Below, in pieces: positions 28,973-37,918 of a DNA stretch of 64,000 nucleotides. The notes under the pieces were generated by a model. That model worked only from the letters and a program-made list of their open reading frames with translations. It made no database searches and was not told where the DNA came from. Made by a program: the position numbers and the translations under genes. The first letter of the stretch is position 1; each line of letters opens with the position of its first letter. The DNA is from Nitrosospira briensis (GTDB lineage: Bacteria > Pseudomonadota > Gammaproteobacteria > Burkholderiales > Nitrosomonadaceae), in the NCBI RefSeq assembly GCF_900115125.1, contig NZ_FOVJ01000002.1, positions 529,635 through 593,634 of the forward strand, given 5' to 3'.

Positions 28973-29003
28973 TGTCGGGTTACGCTGTGCTAACCCGATC
29001 TAC
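28973..29003 (-). repeat. REP-like palindrome, copy 2 (supplies the metE 3' end)
   Basis: Read on the minus strand: GTAGATCGGGTTAGCA then CAGCGTAACCCGACA. It differs from copy 1 at three positions and has the opposite orientation, about 100 bases away, so the pair could fold as a REP doublet. The last codons of metE (DRVSTA) and its TAA stop lie inside this copy. Confidence 0.75.
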
Positions 29004-31310
29004 CTCTACCTCCCTGACAGATTCAAACTGCGAAGTTCCCAAACGGGCGCGTAACAAAACGGCGGCTTCAACCATTCGCTTCAGAGCTGTGACGACTTCC
29101 GGCCAGCCCCTTGTCTTTAAGCCGCAATCGGGATTCACCCATAGTTGCGCCGGGTTGATCACCAGGCAAGCTTTTTCCAGCAACTCCAGCATCTCCCTGG
29201 TTTGAGGAATCCGCGGCGAGTGAATGTCGTATACGCCGGGCCCTATCTCGTTGGGATACTTGAAATGGCCGAATGCATCCAGTAACTCCATGCGCGAACG
29301 CGAGGTTTCGATGGTAATCACGTCCGCATCCATATCGGCAATGGCTGGCAGAATATCGTGGAATTCCGAGTAGCACATGTGGGTGTGTATCTGGGTCTCA
29401 TCCCTCACACCAGAACTGGCTACGCGGAATGCTTCCACTGCCCACCTGAGATATTCGTTCCAATCACGCTTCTTTAGTGGCAATCCTTCACGAAAGGCGG
29501 GTTCGTCGATCTGAATAACGCCTATTCCGGCCTGCTCCAGATCTGCGACTTCGTCACGAATGGCGAGCGCGAGCTGAAGAGCAGTGTGAGAACGTGGCTG
29601 ATCGTCGCGCACAAATGACCACATCAGCATGGTGATAGGGCCGGTCAACATGCCTTTGACGGGCTTTTCGGTCAGGCTTTGCGCATATTGGATCCAATCC
29701 ACGGTCATCGGCTCGGGCCGAAAGATGTCGCCATAGAGAATAGGCGGCTTTACGCAACGGGACCCATAACTTTGCACCCATCCATTTTCGGTAAAGACGT
29801 AGCCCCACAGTTGTTCGCCAAAATACTCCACCATGTCATTACGCTCGGGTTCTCCATGTACGAGCACATCCAGCCCGATTTCCTCCTGCTTTCTTATCGC
29901 CAACTGTATCTCATCTCGCATTGCTTCCAGATATTGCAAATTTCCGAGCTCGCCTTTTTTGAAAGCGGCGCGCGCCTGGCGAATTTCCGGCGTCTGGGGA
30001 AATGAACCTATGGTTGTCGTGGGCAAAAGGGGAAGTTGTAAACGCTCCCGCTGCCGCGCCTGCCGAACGGAGAACGGATTTGTACGTCCTATATCATCCT
30101 GCGTCAGCCGCTTCAGGCGCTCCTGCATCACCGGCCTGTGTATTCGCGGCGATTCTGCGCGAGCTTGCCTGGCCTTGGCAGAGGCGATCAAGGTCTCACG
30201 TATCGCATTTTCTCCCTCGTTCAGACCTCGTCCGAGGATAGAAATTTCGTTCAATTTCTGCGCGGAAAACGCCAGCCAGCTCTTGATTTCCTCATCCAAC
30301 CGGGGTTCCAGTTCAAGATCCACCGGGCAGTGCAGCAGGGAACAACTGGGCGCAACCCACAACCTTTCGCCGAGAACGGACTGTGCGCGCGACAAAATCG
30401 AAAACACCTGTGTGAGATCCGCACGCCACACGTTGCGCCCATCAATAATGCCCAATGACAGCACTTTGCCTGCTGGATAACCATCAAGAAAAGTATCGAG
30501 TTGATCCGGCGCCCGGCACAGGTCGATATGCAGTCCATCCACCGGCAGGTTTTTCAAGCGCGTAGCGTGGTTGTCCACTGCTTCGAAATAAGTCGCCAGC
30601 AGCAGTTTCGGCGGCGTTCCCGTTTCTTTCAGGATTGTGTAGGCTTGATCGAGGCCACCCAACCACTTTTCATCCAGATCGAGCGCTAACACCGGTTCGT
30701 CAATTTGAACCCATTCCACGCCCATGGATGCGAGCCGGGCGAGAATATCGCGATAAACCGGCAGCAGATCCGCCAACAGATCCAGGCGGTTGAAATCAGA
30801 CGTGGTCGCTTTTCCGAGGTACAGGTAAGTCAATGGTCCGATCAGCACTACCTTCGGAACAATGCCGAGGGCGCGAGCCTCGGCCACCTCGTTGAAAAGT
30901 CTGGGAGAGCCGATGCGAAATGAAGTGTGCGAATCGAATTCCGGCACGATATAGTGATAGTTGGTATCGAACCACTTCGTCATCTCCATGGCTGGCTGAG
31001 TCGCGGTGCCGCGCGCCATTGCGAAATACAAATCCAGCCCCACGTTGTGGCCCCCTGCGTTGAATCTTGAGGGGGTGGCGCCGAGTAGCGCCGTCATATT
31101 CAGCATTTGGTCGTACAATGCGAAGTCGCCGGCCGGGACGAGGTCGATGCCGAGGTCCCGCTGCAAAATCCAGTGACGTTTCCGCAACTCCGCCGCTGTG
31201 GCTTCCAGTTGCTCATCATTGATATCGCTACGCCAGTATGCCTCAAGCGCCTTCTTCAGTTCTCGCCCCGCGCCAATACGCGGGAAACCAAGGTTATGTG
31301 TCGTTGCCAT
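28980..31310 (-). CDS. metE: cobalamin-independent methionine synthase MetE
   Basis: 776 residues. It transfers the methyl group from methyltetrahydropteroyl-triglutamate to homocysteine. The zinc ligands are visible in [18 protein letters not shown] and [11 protein letters not shown]. The N terminus [20 protein letters not shown] is typical. It is divergent from metR, which should activate it. The final six residues and the stop codon are encoded by a REP-like repeat at 28973-29003, so the C-terminal tail was probably changed by insertion of that element. Confidence 0.96.
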   Translation of the reverse strand: MATTHNLGFPRIGAGRELKKALEAYWRSDINDEQLEATAAELRKRHWILQRDLGIDLVPAGDFALYDQMLNMTALLGATPSRFNAGGHNVGLDLYFAMARGTATQPAMEMTKWFDTNYHYIVPEFDSHTSFRIGSPRLFNEVAEARALGIVPKVVLIGPLTYLYLGKATTSDFNRLDLLADLLPVYRDILARLASMGVEWVQIDEPVLALDLDEKWLGGLDQAYTILKETGTPPKLLLATYFEAVDNHATRLKNLPVDGLHIDLCRAPDQLDTFLDGYPAGKVLSLGIIDGRNVWRADLTQVFSILSRAQSVLGERLWVAPSCSLLHCPVDLELEPRLDEEIKSWLAFSAQKLNEISILGRGLNEGENAIRETLIASAKARQARAESPRIHRPVMQERLKRLTQDDIGRTNPFSVRQARQRERLQLPLLPTTTIGSFPQTPEIRQARAAFKKGELGNLQYLEAMRDEIQLAIRKQEEIGLDVLVHGEPERNDMVEYFGEQLWGYVFTENGWVQSYGSRCVKPPILYGDIFRPEPMTVDWIQYAQSLTEKPVKGMLTGPITMLMWSFVRDDQPRSHTALQLALAIRDEVADLEQAGIGVIQIDEPAFREGLPLKKRDWNEYLRWAVEAFRVASSGVRDETQIHTHMCYSEFHDILPAIADMDADVITIETSRSRMELLDAFGHFKYPNEIGPGVYDIHSPRIPQTREMLELLEKACLVINPAQLWVNPDCGLKTRGWPEVVTALKRMVEAAVLLRARLGTSQFESVREVEVDRVSTA

Positions 31311-31397
31311 TGTTCGCTCCCGTTAATTCAGTTGCAGTAAGGGAAGATTGTGTGGCAGACTAAATTATGAATCAAATGAAAATTTGTAAAGGATTAA

Positions 31398-31410
31398 TGA
31401 ATAAAATTCA
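31398..31410. promoter_or_regulatory. MetR-type operator between metE and metR
   Basis: TGAATAAAATTCA is a perfect match to the TGAA-N5-TTCA consensus of MetR. It lies 16 bases before the metR start and in the shared divergent region, where it could serve both activation of metE and autoregulation of metR. Confidence 0.7.
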
Positions 31411-31425
31411 TATTTAAATATAACC

Positions 31426-32355
31426 ATGTCACTCGTGTCCATTCTCGAACTACGTCACCTTCGGACGCTTGCCGCGTTACATGAAACAGGTAGCGTTTCG
31501 CGCGCCGCCAAGCGCGTGCATCTTACCCAATCTGCCTTGTCACATCAGATCAAGGCGCTGCAAAACCATTACGGGCTTTCAATAATACAGCGACGGGGCC
31601 AAGCCGTTGAACTTACCGATGCGGGAAGACATCTGGTTGCACTGGCGGGAAAGGTGCTGGAGCAAATTCAATCAACTGAACGGGACCTTGCCAAGATATC
31701 GCAGCAGGCCACGGGCAGTTTGCGCATCGCATTGGAATGCCATACCTGCTTCGATTGGCTGATGCCGCTCATGGATGCTTATCGCCAGCACTGGCCAGAG
31801 GTGGAACTGGATCTGGTTTCCGGATTCCATAGTGATCCAGTGAAACTGCTGGAAGAAGGTGGGGCCGACGTGGTGATCGGATCTGAACACAAGCAGCAGC
31901 GCGGCATCATCGACCATCCGCTATTCCGTTTCGAAATTCTCGCGGTTCTGGCGCCGGAACATCCCCTGCGCGCAAAGCGAATACTGCACGCAGCCGACTT
32001 CAGCAATGAAACCCTTATTACCTATCCGGTGCCGGACGATCGCATTGACCTGATTCTCAATGTGCTGAAACCGGCGGGGATTCATCCCGAGCGGCGCACC
32101 GCCGAACTGACCGTGGCGATCCTGCAACTGGTAGCCAGCCGGCGCGGTGTGGCGGCACTACCCAGTTGGGGTCTCAAAAACTATGTCGATCACGATTATG
32201 TCATTGCGCGCCGTATCGGTTCGCAGGGACTGTGGAGCGACCTGTACGCCTCAACCCTGACCGAGACGGCTTCCCGTCCCTATTTGCGCGATTTCCTTAC
32301 AACGGCAAGAAATACATGTTTCGCTACGCTGGACGGAATCATCCCGTTGGAATAA
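31426..32355 (+). CDS. metR: LysR-family regulator MetR
   Basis: 309 residues. The N-terminal winged HTH is ELRHLRTLAALHETGSVSRA followed by HLTQSALSHQIKALQ; the effector domain follows from about residue 95. MetR proteins bind homocysteine and activate metE. Identification rests on the divergent metE neighbour and the perfect operator between them. The stop is followed by an inverted repeat at 32446-32483. Confidence 0.93.
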   Translation: MSLVSILELRHLRTLAALHETGSVSRAAKRVHLTQSALSHQIKALQNHYGLSIIQRRGQAVELTDAGRHLVALAGKVLEQIQSTERDLAKISQQATGSLRIALECHTCFDWLMPLMDAYRQHWPEVELDLVSGFHSDPVKLLEEGGADVVIGSEHKQQRGIIDHPLFRFEILAVLAPEHPLRAKRILHAADFSNETLITYPVPDDRIDLILNVLKPAGIHPERRTAELTVAILQLVASRRGVAALPSWGLKNYVDHDYVIARRIGSQGLWSDLYASTLTETASRPYLRDFLTTARNTCFATLDGIIPLE

Positions 32356-32445
32356 AAGCAGTATAGGGAGAGAGGGGTGAATAATACGTGGAAGCGACTG
32401 GATAATTCTTCAGCGCGGGTCCCGAGGAGGACGGAGAAATAAACT

Positions 32446-32483
32446 GGCAGGCAAACGACACATCGACGTATCATTTGCCTGCC
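32446..32483. terminator. inverted repeat between convergent metR and CADD-like gene
   Basis: GGCAGGCAAA and TTTGCCTGCC form a 10-base perfect stem with an 18-base loop. No long T run follows on either strand, so termination is plausible but not certain. It lies between two convergent genes. Confidence 0.5.
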
Positions 32484-32497
32484 GAGCAGGGCGATTA

Positions 32498-33238
32498 TCA
32501 GTGCAACGTTACTACCTCGGCTTCGCAGGCGAGGTCTGAGCAGTAATTATGGTAGACGCCATCAAGAAAACCCCATAGCGCATCACACGCCCGAATCGTT
32601 GCCGCCGCTACCTCAGCCTGTTTCTCCGGGGTATCGGCAAAGCGCTCGATCAAATCCCATTCCGCTTGCGAATGATACACGTCGGCTTCCTGGTGCACCG
32701 TAAAGAATTCATAACTGGCGGGATCGGTCATTCCGTAGTACCTCTCCAGCCCATCAATTTTTACGGAGGCGATGGACGGAACCTGGGATTCAAAGGCGTG
32801 CATTGCTGCAAGACCAGCATAAAACGGCTGGTTCAGGCAGATGTCGCGAAACGTCGACACCAGCCTTGCGGTCCCCGGCAAAGCGTCCGCCTTGGCGAGG
32901 TCGCTGTCGCTTGAACCCAGAGCGAGAGCAAAATTCTTCCATAAGGCAGGATGGTTTTTGTCGCCATGCTCTTCGCTGATCAGGTTTTTGAGCACTTCCT
33001 GGCGTACGCTGATGTCGCCGCTATTGGCTTCAGTGTGAAAATGCGGGGTATTGAAATGCACCGCGCTCAAATAGGTCGGCTCGGCCAGCACATTATGAAA
33101 ATATTGTTCCGCATATCCGCGTAATTGATCTTTCGTGAGCTTGCCTTCTGTCCATGCCACATAAAAAGGGTGCTTGAGCAGGTGCCTGGCATTAATGATG
33201 GAATCGATCTTTTGCTTGAATGGTACGTTGGTCGTCAT
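32498..33238 (-). CDS. CADD/PqqC-like diiron protein, candidate p-aminobenzoate synthase
   Basis: 246 residues of the TenA/PqqC-like helical fold. It has the CADD-type layout: Tyr26 in HPFYVAW, matching the tyrosine that Chlamydia CADD is thought to convert to pABA, and His/Glu/Asp ligands in EEHGDKNH, MHAFESQ and HQEADVYHSQ. In Nitrosomonas europaea a homologue has been proposed to replace PabABC for folate synthesis. That transfer is by homology. The gene is monocistronic. Confidence 0.82.
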   Translation of the reverse strand: MTTNVPFKQKIDSIINARHLLKHPFYVAWTEGKLTKDQLRGYAEQYFHNVLAEPTYLSAVHFNTPHFHTEANSGDISVRQEVLKNLISEEHGDKNHPALWKNFALALGSSDSDLAKADALPGTARLVSTFRDICLNQPFYAGLAAMHAFESQVPSIASVKIDGLERYYGMTDPASYEFFTVHQEADVYHSQAEWDLIERFADTPEKQAEVAAATIRACDALWGFLDGVYHNYCSDLACEAEVVTLH

Positions 33239-33422
33239 GGTTTTCCTCTTGGACAGAGATTGATAATCGGCGACATATCATCGCCGAAATAATGCCGTTA
33301 AGTCAAATTTTGGATTAAAACCGGCGGAATCGATCAGTCATAGCCAACGCAAGACATTCACCTCATCCACTTTTGGCACATTAGCGGCTAAACTGCGGGC
33401 TTTATTTTTTCAGAAAAATGTC

Positions 33423-33845
33423 ATGGATGAGCGATCGAGCCTGCTGGCGCTTTTCACTACCAGTTTCCTCTCTGCCACCTTGCTCCCCGGCGGCTCCGAA
33501 GCTGTGCTATTCGGTGTTTTGACAGCTTACCCACAGCTTTATTGGACTGCCCTGGGGTTCGCATCATTGGGCAACACCATGGGCGGAATGAGCTCGTATG
33601 CTATCGGGCTTTTTTTACCTGATGAAAAAACGCTTCTGAAACAATCCGGCGATAATATACGAGGCTTGAAGTGGGTGCGCCGTCATGGCAGTCCCATTTT
33701 GCTGCTTGCATGGGTGCCGATAATCGGCGATCTGCTGTGTGTTGCGGCTGGATGGCTTCGTGTCAACTGGATATGGGCGATGCTGTTCATGGCTGTCGGA
33801 AAGTTCGCACGCTACTGGGCAATCGCTGCAGCCATGCAGCTATGA
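33423..33845 (+). CDS. YqaA-like DedA-related membrane protein
   Basis: 140 residues with about four hydrophobic helices. It begins with FTTSFLSATLLPGGSEAVLFG and carries the SLGNTMGGMSSYAIGLFL and GWLRVNWIWAMLFMAVGKFARY segments typical of the short YqaA/SNARE-associated group. The function of the group is poorly defined; related DedA proteins move lipid carriers. ATG 33423. Confidence 0.88.
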   Translation: MDERSSLLALFTTSFLSATLLPGGSEAVLFGVLTAYPQLYWTALGFASLGNTMGGMSSYAIGLFLPDEKTLLKQSGDNIRGLKWVRRHGSPILLLAWVPIIGDLLCVAAGWLRVNWIWAMLFMAVGKFARYWAIAAAMQL

Positions 33846-33907
33846 GTATAGATGGCCTGATCCTTAATGCGGTTTGCCGATGTGCTACTGCCGTTGTCTT
33901 CGAAAAC

Positions 33908-33936
33908 AAGCCGGCTGCTGGCTTACTGGCCGGCTT
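33908..33936. terminator. bidirectional hairpin between yqaA-like gene and grxD
   Basis: AAGCCGGC and GCCGGCTT form an 8-base stem over a 13-base loop between two convergent genes. Confidence 0.55.
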
Positions 33937-33976
33937 ATCGGTGCGAGTTACCCTGCTCGCATATCAAATGATGTCT

Positions 33977-34285
33977 TCATTTCTTGAGCAATTTCTGCAA
34001 TTCACCGCTCTGGTACATTTCGCTCACGATATCGGAACCGCCGACGAACTCGCCATTGATATAAAGTTGCGGAATCGTGGGCCAGTTTGAGTACTCCTTG
34101 ATGCCCTGCCGGATTTCCGGCTCTGAAAGCACATCCACAGCGAAAATATCATCGACTCCGCAGGCGTTGAGAACCTTGACTGCATGGGCGGAAAATCCGC
34201 ACTGAGGCGCGCCCGGCGTTCCCTTCATATAGAGCACTACGGGATGGGTGCTTACCTGCTGTTTGATGGTTTCTTGCGTATTCAT
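33977..34285 (-). CDS. grxD: monothiol glutaredoxin GrxD
   Basis: 102 residues with the monothiol CGFS active site (GTPGAPQCGFSAHA), the TIPQLYING segment and the GGSDIVSEMY glutathione-binding end. This class carries [2Fe-2S] clusters to acceptor proteins. It follows prmC in the hemA-prfA-prmC-grxD order, which is widespread in betaproteobacteria. ATG 34285. Confidence 0.94.
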   Translation of the reverse strand: MNTQETIKQQVSTHPVVLYMKGTPGAPQCGFSAHAVKVLNACGVDDIFAVDVLSEPEIRQGIKEYSNWPTIPQLYINGEFVGGSDIVSEMYQSGELQKLLKK

Positions 34286-34406
34286 AATGACTCCTTCTTC
34301 TCTTTAAAATTAAATAGCTTCAAATCAGCTTATGGGAAAGTCAGGCCCTTTTCAAGGGATTTGACTCATTATTCAACATATCTCCGAATCTCATTTTACA
34401 GCTCTT

Positions 34407-35258
34407 TCAGGAAACTGCCAGATATCCGCCGCTGACCCGCATTACGCCCGCCAGGTCGGGATGGGAAAACACGCCGGCGAACCCCGCCTCACCCAGCAAT
34501 TGCCTGCAGGTTTCCGCCTGATCGTAACCGTGCTCCAGGAGCAGTGCGCCGCCGGCGGCGAGATGAGCGGGAGCGGAGGCGATAATCGATTGGATGCAAT
34601 CGAGGCCTTCGTCCCCTGCGGCAAGTGCGATGCCGGGTTCGAAGCGTAGGTCCCCTTGATCCAGATGTGGGTCGCCATACGCAACATAGGGTGGATTGGA
34701 AACAATAAGGTTGAATTGTTCACCGGCAAGCCCCTTGAACCAGTCGGCTTCCATGATGCGCACATTGCTTACATTGAGTTGCTCGGCATTCTTCCCGGCA
34801 ACCTTCAAAGCATCGGCGGAAAAATCGACGGCGATGATATCGGCAGATGGACGGTGCTTTGCTATCGTCAATGCGATCGCGCCACTGCCGGTTCCAAGGT
34901 CGAGAACCTTGCAGGGAAGGTCGAGAGGGATGCGCGCCAGGGACAGGTCGACCAGCAATTCCGTCTCGTGGCGGGGAATCAGCACTGCGGGGGTCACCGC
35001 GAAGTCCAAACTGTAAAACTCCCGTTTTCCCGTGAGGTAGGCGACTGGTTCGCCATGAGCACGCCGCATCGTCAACGTTCGGAAAGACAAAGCCTGGCCT
35101 GGCGCGAGGTCCTGCTCGTGATGCGCTAAAAGATAGGAATGGCTCACGCTCAGCACGTACTGCAACAACATGCGCGCATCGATCTCATCAATGACGCGGC
35201 CTGCCTGACGTAGCGCTTCCAGTATTGTGATCTGCTGCATCGCGAGCATCGTGAGCAT
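34407..35258 (-). CDS. prmC: release factor glutamine methyltransferase PrmC
   Basis: 283 residues. It methylates the Gln of the GGQ motif in RF1 and RF2. The catalytic NPPYVAYGDPH motif and the SAM loop VLDLGTGSGAIALTIAKHRP are visible. The frame has ATGs at 35258, 35249 and 35240. ATG 35240 begins QQITILEALRQAG, the start of the family core, and may be the true start. It lies behind prfA, its substrate gene. Confidence 0.94.
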   Translation of the reverse strand: MLTMLAMQQITILEALRQAGRVIDEIDARMLLQYVLSVSHSYLLAHHEQDLAPGQALSFRTLTMRRAHGEPVAYLTGKREFYSLDFAVTPAVLIPRHETELLVDLSLARIPLDLPCKVLDLGTGSGAIALTIAKHRPSADIIAVDFSADALKVAGKNAEQLNVSNVRIMEADWFKGLAGEQFNLIVSNPPYVAYGDPHLDQGDLRFEPGIALAAGDEGLDCIQSIIASAPAHLAAGGALLLEHGYDQAETCRQLLGEAGFAGVFSHPDLAGVMRVSGGYLAVS

Positions 35259-35384
35259 TGTGAGTCTAGCCTGCGGTTACGATTGAGGCACGCATCATGG
35301 CGTTTATCCCAGGTCAACCACAATCCGAAGGAGGCAGCGAAGAAAATCGAGGTGAATAAAGGCGAAAGCGCACTGACGCCCGTT

Positions 35385-36461
35385 CTATTCCCCCATGGCG
35401 GCCAATTGCTCGGCCTGATGTTCGGACATCAGCGCAGAGCAAAGCTCGTTCAGATCTCCATCCATGATCTGCTCGATCTTATAGAGCGTGAGGTTGATGC
35501 GATGATCGGTTATCCGGCCCTGGGGAAAGTTATAGGTACGAATACGGCCTGAGCGATCGCCACTACCGACCAGGGATTTGCGTGTCGCAGCCTGCTTGCT
35601 CTGCTGCTCCTGCGTTTGCTTGTCGCGGATCCGTGCCGCCAGCACGCTCATGGCCTGTGCCTTGTTTTTGTGCTGCGAACGCCCATCCTGGCACTCGACC
35701 ACGATACCGGTCGGCAGATGCGTGACGCGTACCGCGGAATCCGTCTTGTTGATGTGCTGGCCGCCTGCGCCGGATGCACGAAATGTATCGATCCGCAACT
35801 CGGCGGGATTCAGCACAACGTCCATGACCTCGTCCGCCTCGGGCATGACCGCGACAGTGCAGGCGGAAGTATGAATGCGCCCCTGGGTCTCGGTGGCAGG
35901 CACCCGCTGAACCCGATGCCCGCCCGATTCGAACTTGAGTTTGGAATACGCCCCGGCTCCGATGATCTTGGCAATGATTTCCTTGTAACCCCCTGCTTCG
36001 GAAGGGCTTTGCGAAATGATTTCAACCTGCCAGCGATGCCGTTCTGCAAAGCGCGTATACATGCGAAACAGATCGCCGGCAAATAACGTGGATTCGTCTC
36101 CACCCGTGCCCGCGCGGATTTCCAGAAAAATATTGCGATCGTCGTTGGGATCCTTCGGCAGCAATTGCTTTTGCAACTCGGCCCCGAATCGCACCAGCTT
36201 CTCTTTGGCATCGCGCATTTCCGCATCGGCAAACTCCCGCATCTCCGCATCCGCGGACATCTCCTGCGCAGTATGAACATCACGTTCGCTTTGCAGGTAA
36301 GCATCATAAAGCTCGACTACCGGCGCAATCTCCGCGCGCTCCCGCGTAAGCTTGCGGTAATTATCAAGATTGCCGGTAATGCTTTCGCTACTCAGCATAC
36401 GGTTCAACTCATCCAGGCGCACGCAAAGTTGCGTGAGCTTGGCAGCAATACTTTTATTCAT
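35385..36461 (-). CDS. prfA: peptide chain release factor 1
   Basis: 358 residues. It recognises UAA and UAG stop codons. The GGQ motif is in [15 protein letters not shown], and the RF1-specific Pro-Ala-Thr anticodon-like motif is in [10 protein letters not shown], which separates it from RF2. Its start overlaps the hemA stop (ATGA at 36461-36458). Confidence 0.96.
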   Translation of the reverse strand: MNKSIAAKLTQLCVRLDELNRMLSSESITGNLDNYRKLTRERAEIAPVVELYDAYLQSERDVHTAQEMSADAEMREFADAEMRDAKEKLVRFGAELQKQLLPKDPNDDRNIFLEIRAGTGGDESTLFAGDLFRMYTRFAERHRWQVEIISQSPSEAGGYKEIIAKIIGAGAYSKLKFESGGHRVQRVPATETQGRIHTSACTVAVMPEADEVMDVVLNPAELRIDTFRASGAGGQHINKTDSAVRVTHLPTGIVVECQDGRSQHKNKAQAMSVLAARIRDKQTQEQQSKQAATRKSLVGSGDRSGRIRTYNFPQGRITDHRINLTLYKIEQIMDGDLNELCSALMSEHQAEQLAAMGE

Positions 36462-37720
36462 TCTGGATGGTGAAGATGATACAGGCGGCTGATCAGATCG
36501 ACCAGGTCGTCACGCTCGTCCGCTGCAGCATGATTAAGGGCGTAGGAGGGTAAATGCAGGAATTTGTTGGTCAGGCCATTACTCAAGGACTCAATGATTT
36601 TTTGCGGATCTTCACCCTTGGCCAGAAGCTTCGTTGCTCGCTCCAGTTCATGACGGCGATACCGTTCAGCCTGGTCGCGCAGCGCACGTATGGTGGGAAC
36701 GACCTGGCGCGACTCGAGCCAGTGCATGAAATTGACCACATTGTTGTCGATAATCGCCTCGGCCTGTGCTACCGCGCCCTGGCGTGAATCCAGCCCTTCC
36801 TTGACGATATCGGCAAGATCGTCCACTGAATAGAGAAACACGTCGTCCAGTTCCGACACTTCAGGCTCAACATCTCGCGGTACAGCCAGGTCCACCATGA
36901 AAATCGGACGATGCTTGCGCGCCTTGATGGCTCGCTCCAGCATGCCTTTGCCAAGTATGGGGAGCGTACTTGCGGTACAGGTTATCACGATGTCGTGCAA
37001 TGCCAACTGTTCGGGAAGCTCGTTCAGAGTAATGGCATGCCCATTGAAACGATGAGCCAAAGCCTGTGCACGGTCATGGGTACGGTTCGCGACCGTAACG
37101 CGCTTAGGATGACGTGCGGCGAAATGACTTGCACATAACTCGATCATCTCGCCTGCACCGATGAATAATACGCGCTGCTCGCCTATGTCACCGAAAATCC
37201 GCTCCGCCAGGCGGGCTGCCGCCGCAGCCATGGAAACGGAATTCGCGCCAATCTCTGTGGAACTGCGAACCTCCTTCGCAACAAAGAAAGTACGCTGAAA
37301 CAACTTGTGCAACAACATGCCAAGGGTGCCGGCATGCTCAGCGGACTTCACTGCGCTCTTTAACTGGCCGAGTATCTGCGGCTCACCCAGCACCATCGAA
37401 TCCAGCCCGCTGGCCACCCGAAAAGCATGCTTCACCGCCTGTTCGCGGGGCAATTTGTAGAGATACGGATCCAGTTCGCGGGCTTGAAGATGATGAAAAT
37501 TCGCCAGCCAGTGCGTCGCCTCCTCAGGTTTTTCCGTACTGCAATAAATTTCGGTACGATTACAGGTGGAGACAATCGCCGCCTCCCTCACGGGATGATG
37601 GCCTACAAGATCGTGCAATGCGTGTTCCATCGCATCTTCCGGGAACGACACCTGCTCGCGCACATCCAGCGGCGCGGTCTGGTGGTTGATTCCGAAGGCG
37701 AATAACTGCATGGAAGACAA
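36458..37720 (-). CDS. hemA: glutamyl-tRNA reductase HemA
   Basis: 420 residues. First step of C5-pathway tetrapyrrole synthesis; it reduces glutamyl-tRNA to glutamate-1-semialdehyde, used by HemL (22327). The catalytic Cys lies in [12 protein letters not shown], the NADPH fold has [17 protein letters not shown], and a C-terminal dimerisation helix follows. It is first of the hemA-prfA-prmC-grxD series. Confidence 0.96.
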   Translation of the reverse strand: MSSMQLFAFGINHQTAPLDVREQVSFPEDAMEHALHDLVGHHPVREAAIVSTCNRTEIYCSTEKPEEATHWLANFHHLQARELDPYLYKLPREQAVKHAFRVASGLDSMVLGEPQILGQLKSAVKSAEHAGTLGMLLHKLFQRTFFVAKEVRSSTEIGANSVSMAAAAARLAERIFGDIGEQRVLFIGAGEMIELCASHFAARHPKRVTVANRTHDRAQALAHRFNGHAITLNELPEQLALHDIVITCTASTLPILGKGMLERAIKARKHRPIFMVDLAVPRDVEPEVSELDDVFLYSVDDLADIVKEGLDSRQGAVAQAEAIIDNNVVNFMHWLESRQVVPTIRALRDQAERYRRHELERATKLLAKGEDPQKIIESLSNGLTNKFLHLPSYALNHAAADERDDLVDLISRLYHLHHPE

Positions 37721-37865
37721 GGTAGTAGCCGGTACGCCCGGTCAGGAATTTGAAAATTTGCTGATTATAGTATTACAAGCATTTGAATACCATAAGTAAG
37801 AAGAGTTTCTGCTTTAGAGAAATATTATGAGGAAAATCGAGGATATGTCCGGCAATCGCGTGATG

Positions 37866-37894
37866 AAAAAAAAGAGCGCCCATCAGGACGCTCC
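37866..37894 (-). terminator. intrinsic terminator of the MACPF gene
   Basis: On the minus strand GAGCGTCCTGATGGGCGCTC forms a hairpin followed by a run of eight T. It lies about 25 bases behind the stop of the large minus-strand gene. Confidence 0.75.
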
Positions 37895-37918
37895 AATAAG
37901 CGTAACAGATTTAACTTA

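Noticed and set aside
31311..31425. cobalamin riboswitch upstream of metE
   Set aside because: The gap is about 115 bases and has a MetR site; no B12-box sequence is seen.
34656..35129. 157-codon plus-strand frame over prmC
   Set aside because: Antisense to prmC with its NPPY motif; no independent support.
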